From: Verrucomicrobiales bacterium
GTDB lineage: Bacteria; Verrucomicrobiota; Verrucomicrobiia; Limisphaerales; JAFMIX01
Direction of reading: 5' to 3'
Assembly: GCA_017853785.1 (NCBI GenBank)
Contig: JAFMIX010000023.1
Location: 1-14,470, forward strand
DNA: 14,470 nucleotides
Numbering within the stretch: the stretch's first letter is position 1; every line of letters begins with the position of its first letter. Below are positions 1 to 7,962 of the stretch, in pieces. The notes under the pieces are model-generated. The model made no database searches and was not told the origin of the DNA. It was given only the letters and a program-made list of their open reading frames with translations. The translations under genes were made by a program, and so were the position numbers.

Positions 1-1
1 C

Positions 2-343
2 GAGCATTACGCGGGCAACTTCCCGCTCTGGCTCGCGCCTGATCAGGTGCGCGTGATCACGCTCAACGATGACGAGGCGCTGATCAATTACGCGAAGCCC
101 ATCGTGAATGAACTCCGCGCGAACATGGTGCGCGTGGATGCAGATTTCAGCGCGACGCCGTTCAAGGCGAAGATTGCCAACGCGGAACAATTGCGTGTCC
201 ACACGATGCTGGTCATCGGCGGTCGCGACATGGAAGCCGGCGCGGTCAGTGTGCGCCTCCATCACGGCGGCCCGCAAGGCGCGAAGCCGAAGGGGGAAGT
301 CATCGCGAAAATTCTGGCGGAAATCAGAGAGCGGAAGGCGTAA
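2..343 (+). CDS. thrS: Threonyl-tRNA synthetase, C-terminal anticodon-binding domain (5' end outside window)
   Basis: This is the 3' end of the cytoplasmic enzyme that charges tRNA-Thr. The frame is open from base 2 (EHYAGNFPLWLAPDQVRVI) to a TAA at 341-343, giving 113 residues that correspond to the class IIa anticodon-binding domain (HGTP_anticodon). The seen features are the F-P-x-W-L-A-P-x-Q-V entry motif, then AEQLRVHTMLVIGGRDMEAG and the basic tail ending in RERKA. Catalytic and editing domains lie upstream of the window, so the GTG at 47 is internal and not the start. The last 72 bases (272-343) recur at 1160-1231 and 4138-4209, so this gene is the parent of, or the recombination partner for, two partial copies downstream. 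Family assignment is firm from the sequence pattern. Whether the upstream part is intact cannot be seen. Confidence 0.93.
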   Translation, partial: EHYAGNFPLWLAPDQVRVITLNDDEALINYAKPIVNELRANMVRVDADFSATPFKAKIANAEQLRVHTMLVIGGRDMEAGAVSVRLHHGGPQGAKPKGEVIAKILAEIRERKA

Positions 344-353
344 TCCACCCAAC

Positions 354-1136
354 GTGTTTCCCGCTTCGACCATCTTAGACGTGCTTACCGCGGTAGGGCT
401 GTTTCTCGGGTTGCTGGGGAGCTTGGAGGTATGGTTCTACCTCGGCAATCGCGCGCGCAAGCGTCGGAAGGAACATCCCGACCAACTCGCCAACATCCAG
501 GGCGCGACCTTGGGACTGCTGGCGTTGCTGCTGGGCTTCAGCTTTGCGCTGGCCGCAGGGCGTTTCAATGACCGCGTCCGCTTAATCACCGAGGAGGCGA
601 ACGCCATCGGCACCGCATGGTTGCGCTGCGACCTGTTGCCTGATGCGAACCGGGAGGCAGCACGCAAGATGCTGCAAGCCTACACAGCCCAGCGAATCGC
701 CTATTACGACGCGACTGACGCGGCAGCTCGCGCGATGGCGGTGGCGGAATCAGAGAAGTTGCAGAGCCGTATCTGGGAGATATTTTTGAACATTGCGAAA
801 AGTCTTCCAGACCGAGCGAACGTGCTCCTGCCGCCGATCAACGAGCTGATTGACCTGCATGGTTCGCGGCTGGCGGCATCGCAACGACATATGCCCAGCG
901 TGTTGCTGGGATTGTTGATCGCGTGTTCCGCCGTGTCAGTGGCCTCTGTCGGTTATGGCTGCGGTGTGGCCGGCAAACGAAATGCGGTTCTGACCACCGC
1001 ACTCACTTTTCTCATCGCCGGAACGCTGTGGGCCATCATCGATATGGACCATCCGCGCAAAGGTCTTATCCGCGTCGGTCAGCAACCGATGCTGGATTTA
1101 CAACAAAGCCAGCAGCAGAATCCGCCGACGCGATGA
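354..1136 (+). CDS. DUF4239 (bestrophin-like) inner-membrane protein
   Basis: This is a predicted four-helix membrane protein of 260 residues whose function is not established. Hydrophobic segments lie at about residues 9-30, 48-68, 181-204 and 210-229. A charged helical stretch sits between segments 2 and 3 (about 70-180). The C-terminal pattern D-x-D-H-P-x-x-G-x-I-x-V-x-x-Q-P-M-x-D-L (from about residue 230) is what I associate with the DUF4239 family, whose members are sometimes labelled bestrophin-like. The start is taken as GTG 354, ten bases after the thrS stop; GTG 381 is the alternative. No clear Shine-Dalgarno is seen for either. A longer in-frame reading from 108 would overlap thrS and add non-family sequence. 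The TGA stop overlaps the ATG of a 32-codon frame that runs into the second thrS 3' end copy. The gene sits between two thrS tails, which suggests it arrived with one of them. Confidence 0.75.
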   Translation: MFPASTILDVLTAVGLFLGLLGSLEVWFYLGNRARKRRKEHPDQLANIQGATLGLLALLLGFSFALAAGRFNDRVRLITEEANAIGTAWLRCDLLPDANREAARKMLQAYTAQRIAYYDATDAAARAMAVAESEKLQSRIWEIFLNIAKSLPDRANVLLPPINELIDLHGSRLAASQRHMPSVLLGLLIACSAVSVASVGYGCGVAGKRNAVLTTALTFLIAGTLWAIIDMDHPRKGLIRVGQQPMLDLQQSQQQNPPTR

Positions 1137-1159
1137 GTGGCTTCGGCTGCTGCTGCGAC

Positions 1160-1231
1160 CCCCAAGGCGCGAAGCCGAAGGCGGAAGTCATCGCGGATAT
1201 TCTGGCGAGTATCAAACAGCGGCGGGCGTAG
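1160..1231 (+). repeat. Second copy of the thrS 3' end (72 bp)
   Basis: Counting by hand, 60 of 72 bases match the end of the intact thrS (272-343), including the reading frame and a stop at the same place (TAG instead of TAA). The first 36 bases differ at two positions only, and the rest is more diverged (AEVIADILASIKQRRA against GEVIAKILAEIRERKA). To the left the match ends abruptly at the CCC CAA GGC GCG boundary. The copy is formally readable as the end of a 32-codon frame starting at ATG 1133, which overlaps the stop of the DUF4239 gene, but the short leading peptide MSGFGCCCD looks like chance. It cannot encode a functional anticodon-binding domain. Confidence 0.85.
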
Positions 1232-1284
1232 GCTCTGACCACACGCCTCTGCATCGAAAAGCGCCCATCACTCCTGCGCTTGGA

Positions 1285-3727
<2,443 letters not shown>

Positions 3728-3734
3728 ATGTTCT

Positions 3735-3740
3735 CTCCTT
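3735..3740 (-). promoter_or_regulatory. Strong Shine-Dalgarno of katG
   Basis: Read on the minus strand the sequence is AAGGAG, then seven bases (AGAACAT), then ATG. This fixes the katG start. None of the other genes in the window (DUF4239, BNR_4, glnD, psd, pssA, lysE-type, uvrC) shows so clear a site. The katG unit may therefore have come from a genome with different initiation habits, or may simply be highly expressed. Confidence 0.8.
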
Positions 3741-3813
3741 GGCTGGGGTGAATTAATTACAGCTCTTTGGTTTACGCAGGCTTCATCTTGCCCAGTAAAC
3801 CAATTGGGCGCGT

Positions 3814-3828
3814 TTATAATTATGTTAT
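3814..3828 (-). promoter_or_regulatory. PerR/Fur-like AT-rich box upstream of katG
   Basis: The + strand reads TTATAATTATGTTAT. From memory, the PerR consensus is TTATAATnATTATAA. One half-site is perfect, and 11 of the 14 defined positions match. It lies about 90-100 bases upstream of the katG start, in GC-rich surroundings. PerR-type Fur-family repressors control catalase and peroxidase genes in several phyla, so the position makes sense. AT-rich promoter sequence can mimic such a box, and no regulator gene is present in the window. Confidence 0.35.
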
Positions 3829-3839
3829 GTGGATACGAT

Positions 3840-3867
3840 AGCGATTCCTGATGGAAATGCAATCGCT
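3840..3867. promoter_or_regulatory. 7-bp inverted repeat in the katG upstream region
   Basis: AGCGATT at 3840-3846 is exactly complementary to AATCGCT at 3861-3867, with 14 bases between. It is about 113-140 bases upstream of the katG start and immediately beyond the AT-rich box. The centre-to-centre spacing of 21 bases (two helical turns) would suit a dimeric regulator. I cannot name one. The stretch between it and the thrS copy at 3939 holds nothing else I can identify. Confidence 0.25.
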
Positions 3868-3938
3868 TCGATGTGTGGTGTTGCTCATCGGGTGCATTGG
3901 ATCGGCCATACCATCGTGGCCGAACTCCGATACGGATC

Positions 3939-4209
3939 GCGAGTGAACTTCGCACAAACAGGGTGCGCGTGGATGCGGATTTCAGCGCCACGCCGTTCAA
4001 GGCGAAGATTTCCAACGCGGAACAATTGCGCGTCCACACGATGCTGGTCACCCGCCTTCGCTACGCTTCGGCGCGGCAGCGTCGGCGGTCGCGACATGGA
4101 GGCCGGCGCGGTGAGCGTCCGTCTCCACCACGGCGGCCCGCAAGGCGCGAAGCCGAAGGCGGAAGTCTTCGCGAAAATCTCGGGGGACATCCACGAGCGA
4201 AAGGCGTAA
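3939..4209 (+). pseudogene. Third, longer and frameshifted copy of the thrS 3' end
   Basis: This is homologous to about 105-343 of the window. The first part reads SELRTNRVRVDADFSATPFK and continues to RVHTMLV in one frame. After a 31-base insertion at 4051-4081 the ThrRS sequence resumes one frame away as VGGRDMEAGAVSVRLHHGG, and ends with a TAA exactly where thrS ends. Counting by hand, 8 of about 107 bases differ from thrS before the insertion, and 11 of 72 differ in the last 72. It lacks the start of the anticodon-binding domain, and the insertion disrupts the frame, so it cannot function. It is a relic of duplication or recombination at the thrS locus. It ends 36 bases before the BNR_4 gene. 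Confidence 0.88.
4051..4081. repeat. 31-bp inserted element inside the third thrS copy
   Basis: Alignment with the intact thrS (…CTGGTCA|TCGGCGGTC…) shows 31 extra bases between these two blocks. The insert begins CCCGCCTTCGCTACG, continues CTTCGGCGCGG and has complementary CCGCC/GGCG ends, so it is an imperfect small hairpin. Motifs of this look (CGCCTTCG…TTCGGCG) resemble short dispersed repeats that I associate with Verrucomicrobia-like genomes, but only one copy is present here. No target-site duplication is obvious. Confidence 0.5.
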
Positions 4210-4245
4210 CCTAGCGAGCCAGGTTCAGGTCTGTGATAAAACTGA

Positions 4246-5607
4246 ATGAATAAACTCCTTCTGCTGTTTTTACTGGCCGCGAGTTTTGCTGCGCCTGCCG
4301 CAACCAATAACCTCGCTCCCGGCCACCAAAGTGTGACAGTTGCGGATGCGCTTGATATCGCGCCAGTTTGGGCGGGGCATCCGGTCGGGTTCGCGTTGCT
4401 GACACGCGCGCCATTCCAGTTCGTCGCGTTTTATGATGACCAGCGGCAGCTCACGGTGGCGCAGCGGCGGCTAGGCGAGCGCAAATGGACTTTCAGCAAG
4501 CTGCCCAACACGACGGGCTGGGACAGCCACAATTACGTCACTCTGGCGGCAGACGCCGCGGGCTATCTTCATTGTAGCGGCGACATGCACGTCGGAGCGT
4601 TGAAATATTTTCGTTCCACGAAGCCGTGGGACGCCGCCTCTTTTGAGCGGGTGAACCAAATGACCGGCGACCAGGAGCAGCGCGTGACGTATCCGAAGTT
4701 TTTTCGCGGGCCGGACGATGCGTTTCTTTATACTTATCGCTATGGCTCGAGCGGGAACGGCAACCAGATCTTCAACGTTTACGATCTCAAAACGAAGACT
4801 TGGAAGCGACTGTTCGATAGGCCGTTGACCGACGGAGAGGGGCAGCGTAATGCCTATTTCGACGGGCCGGTCAAGGGGCCGGACGGTTGGTTCCATCTCG
4901 CGTGGGTCTGGCGGGAAACTCCGGATGCGGCGAGTAATCATGATCTCAGTTACGCGCGCAGCCGGGATTTGATCCACTGGGAAACCGGGAGCGGCAAGCC
5001 GCTGGAATTGCCGATCACGCTGGCAAAGTCAGACATCGTTGACCCCGTTCCGCAAAAAGGCGGCCTCATCAACGTCAACCAGAAAATCGGCTTCGATGAT
5101 CAGGGGCGCGCGACCATCAGTTATCACAAAAACGATGCGGCGGGGAACACGCAGCCATGGACGGCGCGACTGGAGAACGGTATCTGGCAGCACTATCAAA
5201 TCACCGATTGGCCGTATCGCTGGGATTTCGGCGGGGGCGGCTCGTTGGTGGTGAAAATCAATCTGGGGCCGGTGCATCTGGAGAAAGACGGGCGGCTGAC
5301 CCAGACTTTCAGCCATGCGAAATTCGGCAGCGGCACCTGGTTGCTCGACCCGAAAACGCTGCGGGCGATCGGCAAAATCAGTGATGAACGCATTCCGGCG
5401 GAACTACGCAAAGTGAAGGGCACGTTCCCGGGCCTGGGGGTGCGGTGGGCTGACGATTCCGGCGGCAGCGACCGGCCGGAGTTGAATTATATCCTGCGTT
5501 GGGAAACGCTCGCAGCAAATCGCGACCAGCCTCGCCAGGGCGAGCTTCCTCCACCTTCGATGTTGCGTCTGTATGAGATCAAGCGCATGCCGGAAGCCAA
5601 GCCCTGA
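4246..5607 (+). CDS. Secreted BNR_4-family protein, polysaccharide-lyase-like
   Basis: This is a 453-residue exported protein. Residues 1-19 form a typical signal peptide (MNKLLLLFLLAASFAAPAA). The rest looks like a beta-propeller of the BNR_4 type (Pfam family containing PL24/PL25 ulvan lyases). Supporting motifs are GWDSHNYVTLAAD with His95, YLHCSGDMHVGALKYFRS with His115, VTYPKFFRG (about 147-155), TYRYGSSGNGNQIFNVYD (about 163-180) and GQRNAYFDGPV. Two histidines 20 residues apart fit my recollection of the PL25 active site, so a lyase acting on a uronic-acid polysaccharide is plausible. Substrate cannot be deduced, and many BNR_4 proteins are uncharacterised. The start follows the signal peptide; no clear Shine-Dalgarno is visible. 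It is convergent with the next gene, with only 44 bases between them and no obvious terminator hairpin. Confidence 0.8.
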   Translation: MNKLLLLFLLAASFAAPAATNNLAPGHQSVTVADALDIAPVWAGHPVGFALLTRAPFQFVAFYDDQRQLTVAQRRLGERKWTFSKLPNTTGWDSHNYVTLAADAAGYLHCSGDMHVGALKYFRSTKPWDAASFERVNQMTGDQEQRVTYPKFFRGPDDAFLYTYRYGSSGNGNQIFNVYDLKTKTWKRLFDRPLTDGEGQRNAYFDGPVKGPDGWFHLAWVWRETPDAASNHDLSYARSRDLIHWETGSGKPLELPITLAKSDIVDPVPQKGGLINVNQKIGFDDQGRATISYHKNDAAGNTQPWTARLENGIWQHYQITDWPYRWDFGGGGSLVVKINLGPVHLEKDGRLTQTFSHAKFGSGTWLLDPKTLRAIGKISDERIPAELRKVKGTFPGLGVRWADDSGGSDRPELNYILRWETLAANRDQPRQGELPPPSMLRLYEIKRMPEAKP

Positions 5608-6695
5608 AAGAGCCCACGCAGCATCAATCAAGACCTGAAGGCAAGGCAGAGCTACGGCCGGTATCGCAGGCGGTAAAACGCGTGCAGCGGCTCGTTCGTC
5701 AGGTCGGAGAAGTTGTCCCAGATGTGGATCGAGCCATCCACCCAAGCTTGCACGGGCCAGGTCTGCAACCCGCCGGTGAAAATCACATTCGTCGCGCGCT
5801 GGCACTCGTAGAAATGCCACGGCACGCCGGTCAAGCTGGCCGTCACTTCGCCGGGCACGGTCACATCCATCGTCTGCCACTGAACTGTCGGTCTGCTGAT
5901 GATGAAAATCCGCGCCGTGCCGGTGGCGGTGATACCTTGGTCGTCGGTGATGGTGTAGTTGAAACCATCCGCCAGCGAGTTGGTGGGCACAAGAATGTGC
6001 TCGCCCTGCACGGTGAGCGCGAGGCCGTTGGAGGTCGTGGCGCTGACGTCCACGAAGAACACCGGTTCGCCATCCGGGTCATAATCACTCCACATCAGGT
6101 CGGCCATGTAGATGGTGAGCGGTTGGCCGGCGATCTGGTAGAAGTCGCTGCCGAAGGCGAGCGGTGGCACATGCGGCGGCGGCGGCGCAGCGGTCTGGAC
6201 GACGATGTTGTCCACAAAGAACAGGTAGCTCGGCGCGGGACTCTGCGACGGAATCTCGATTTTCACCTTCGCAAACGCCGTGGTCGAACCGAACGACAGC
6301 ACGCCTTCAGGATAACCGCCCGTGACCCACGCGCCGCGCTGCGAGCCAATCGTCACCAGATTCGTCATCGCGGAATTGGTGTAGGCCGTGACGCGCATCA
6401 GCCCGGCGGTGTCGTATTCGCTCGAAACTTCCCCGGTAAAGAACGACATCGTGAAGTTCGTCACCGGCTCGCTGAATTCCACCGCCAGCGTGCTGCCCCA
6501 CGTGCTCGGATACAGAAAATTTCCGGAGAACACGGCCGGCACCCAGTAATAGAACGTGTCCTGCACCGACCAACCGCCAGACAGGGTGCTGAAAGTCGCG
6601 GTGATGCCGTTCTTCGTTTGCGTCGCCGGCATCCCCTAACTCGGACCGACCAGCGGTGTGCCGCTGTCGAAATCAAACGTCGCGCTGACGCCGGC

Positions 6696-6908
6696 GGGCG
6701 CGAAGTTCGCCACGAGTGTGCGGTCGGCGGTGAGGTTGAAGCTGTAATTGGCGTTGGAGCTGACCGGTGTGCCAAATTCCGTCCAGTTCACGAATTTGAA
6801 ACCCGTGGTCGGGGTCGCCGTGACCAAAACGACGGCGTTGCTGTTGAACGTGCTGCTGCCGGAGGCCGTGCCGCCGTAGCCCGGCGAAACACCCACGGCG
6901 ACATCGAA
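6696..6908 (-). repeat. Second InlB B-type repeat unit (protein level)
   Basis: Residues 284-354 of the same protein, running from FDVAVGVSPGYGGTASGSST to DRTLVANFAP. It is 71 residues long like the first unit and shares its key positions: V-S-P, G-G-T-A, A-x-P-x-x-G-F-x-F-x-x-W-T-E, and R-T-L-V-A-N-F. DNA-level similarity between the two units is limited, so the duplication is old. Confidence 0.75.
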
Positions 6909-6911
6909 GGC

Positions 6912-7124
6912 GGGGACGAAATTCGCGATGAGCGTACGGTTGGTGCGCACGGTGAAGGTGTAATTCGCGGCGGTGCTGACTTGTGCGCCGTTCTCGGTCC
7001 ATTTCTGGAAACCCCAGCCCGGATTGGCGGAAGCGGCCAGCGCGCAAGGCGAGTTGCTCGGATAACTGCCTGTGCCACCGGCTGTGCCGGCGAGCGCCGG
7101 CGATACGCTGGTCGCAATCGTGAA
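6912..7124 (-). repeat. First InlB B-type repeat unit (protein level)
   Basis: Residues 212-282 of the interrupted secreted protein, running from NFTIATSVSPALAGTAGGTG to NRTLIANFVP. The pattern is V-x-P-x-x-G-T-x-x-G-x-G-x-Y, then A-x-P-x-x-G-W-x-F-x-x-W-T-E, then a closing R-T-L-I-A-N-F. This is the divergent InlB B-repeat pattern of extracellular bacterial proteins. Confidence 0.75.
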
Positions 7125-7757
7125 GTTGACCGCCGGCGGCACGGGTGGATTGGTGTCGATCAACGTCAGCGCCGTCAGCGCAAAGTCGCCCCACATATGG
7201 ATTTTGTAGGTGTCGTAGCCGGCCAGTGCGGGCGTGTAGGAAAAGCTTTGCCCGCCGTAGCCCGTGCAATCGAACTGGACCGGATCGTTGAAGGCATCAT
7301 TGCCGTTCAGCAACGGCATGATCTAGAACGCGGCCCCGGAGCCGGCGGTGTTGAGGAGGATTTTTCCCGTGAATGCGCGCAGGTCGAACACCTTTCCATC
7401 CGCACGTTTTAGCGTGATGTTCGCGCCCGTGCCCAGCTACGGCCCGGCAGTGATGGCCTGTGCCTGCACGCCGTTGGGCCAGAAGACACTGAAGAACCGA
7501 CCCGTCGGCGGCCCGCCGCCCGACGACCAATATCCGTCCGCCGAGTAGGTGAGGCGATAATCACCGCTCTGGATGGTGACGGCGTTGATGTTCGAAACGA
7601 TCAGGGTGGAGGTTTGCGCGCCGGTGAAGAAAACATTGGTGACCGCATGCCCCGTCAACGTGGCCAGCAGCCAGCCGCACAGGGCAATCAGGCCACGGAA
7701 ACCGCCGAGCGTTTCCCGATGTCGCCGGTTGGACGAAGGCAAAAGAATATTTTGCAT

Positions 7758-7945
7758 CGTTTCCGAAAGTATCACCCCCGGCCTTGGTCTGTAAATCGCG
7801 GCAATTGGCTTTTTCTTTGCATTAATTGGGCAAGGAATCTTTGAAACCATGGAAGAATTGCGCGATAAATGGCCGGCCCACCGCATACCGCCTGCCTGCG
7901 CCGACTTGCGTTTGCGGGCGTTTTCCCCAAAGCTTTCGCCCGAAG
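7758..7945. promoter_or_regulatory. Divergent intergenic region between the secreted protein and glnD
   Basis: These 188 bases must hold promoters for both directions. On the minus strand TTTACA, a 16-base spacer and GATACT precede the secreted-protein ATG so closely that the transcript would have almost no leader. On the + strand the AT-rich part (TTGGCTTTTTCTTTGCATTAATT, within 7805-7827) is the likeliest promoter zone for glnD, but I cannot pick convincing hexamers. A 37-codon frame begins at 7849 inside this region. Confidence 0.3.
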
Positions 7946-7962
7946 ATGCCGACACTGCTTGA
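7849..7962 (+). CDS. Possible 37-codon leader peptide overlapping the glnD start
   Basis: ATG 7849 opens a frame beginning MEELRDKWPAHRIPPACADL and ending with SPEDADTA and a TGA at 7960-7962. It overlaps the proposed glnD start (7946) by 17 bases in another frame. AAGGAA lies 11 bases upstream, a little far for a Shine-Dalgarno. Its stop just inside glnD would allow translational coupling, and glnD itself has no visible ribosome site. No homology is recognised. It could equally be chance. Confidence 0.25.
   Translation: MEELRDKWPAHRIPPACADLRLRAFSPKLSPEDADTA

Larger units (their letters stand above)
5652..7757 (-). pseudogene. Large secreted repeat protein interrupted by three in-frame TAG codons
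   Basis: One minus-strand frame of 701 codons runs from ATG 7755-7757 to a terminal TAG at 5652-5654. It is broken by TAG at codons 107 (7437-7439), 145 (7323-7325) and 374 (6636-6638), with no frameshift. The order is: signal peptide (about 1-42; basic RRHRE, then LIALCGWLLATLTGHA); a beta-rich N-terminal region (43-205); two InlB-type repeats (212-282, 284-354); a beta-sandwich from FDFDSGTP (359) to FFVDNIVVQT (about 521), cut at codon 374; a proline linker (PPPPHVPP); an Ig/cadherin-like domain with YDPDGEP and NYTITDDQG (about 533-621); and a C-terminus ending FYRLRYRP. The protein reads continuously across each TAG, so this was one gene. It is either a recent pseudogene or a gene read by amber suppression. 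Function unknown; probably surface-associated. It is divergent from glnD. Confidence 0.8.

Noticed and set aside
108..353. Upstream extension of the DUF4239 protein into thrS
   Set aside because: The added residues are an out-of-frame reading of the ThrRS anticodon-binding domain and are Arg/Ser/Cys-rich without family similarity.
3728..4051. N-terminal extension of KatG by 108 residues
   Set aside because: The extension covers the promoter region and part of the thrS relic. MSSESKCPFN is the family-typical start and has AAGGAG at the right distance.
5608..5651. Bidirectional terminator between the convergent BNR_4 and secreted-protein genes
   Set aside because: The 44 bases contain no convincing GC-rich hairpin followed by a T-run on either strand.
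5682..7412. Open + strand frame of 576 codons opposite the interrupted secreted protein
   Set aside because: It is rich in Arg, Gly and His with no recognisable domain. It is the antisense of a frame with clear signal peptide and repeat domains, so its openness follows from GC-rich codon bias.
5652..7757. Genome-wide reassignment of TAG to a sense codon
   Set aside because: pssA ends in TAG at the expected protein end, four bases before the next gene's start codon, and the interrupted gene itself ends in TAG at a natural C-terminus. TAG must normally act as stop, so only partial suppression remains possible.
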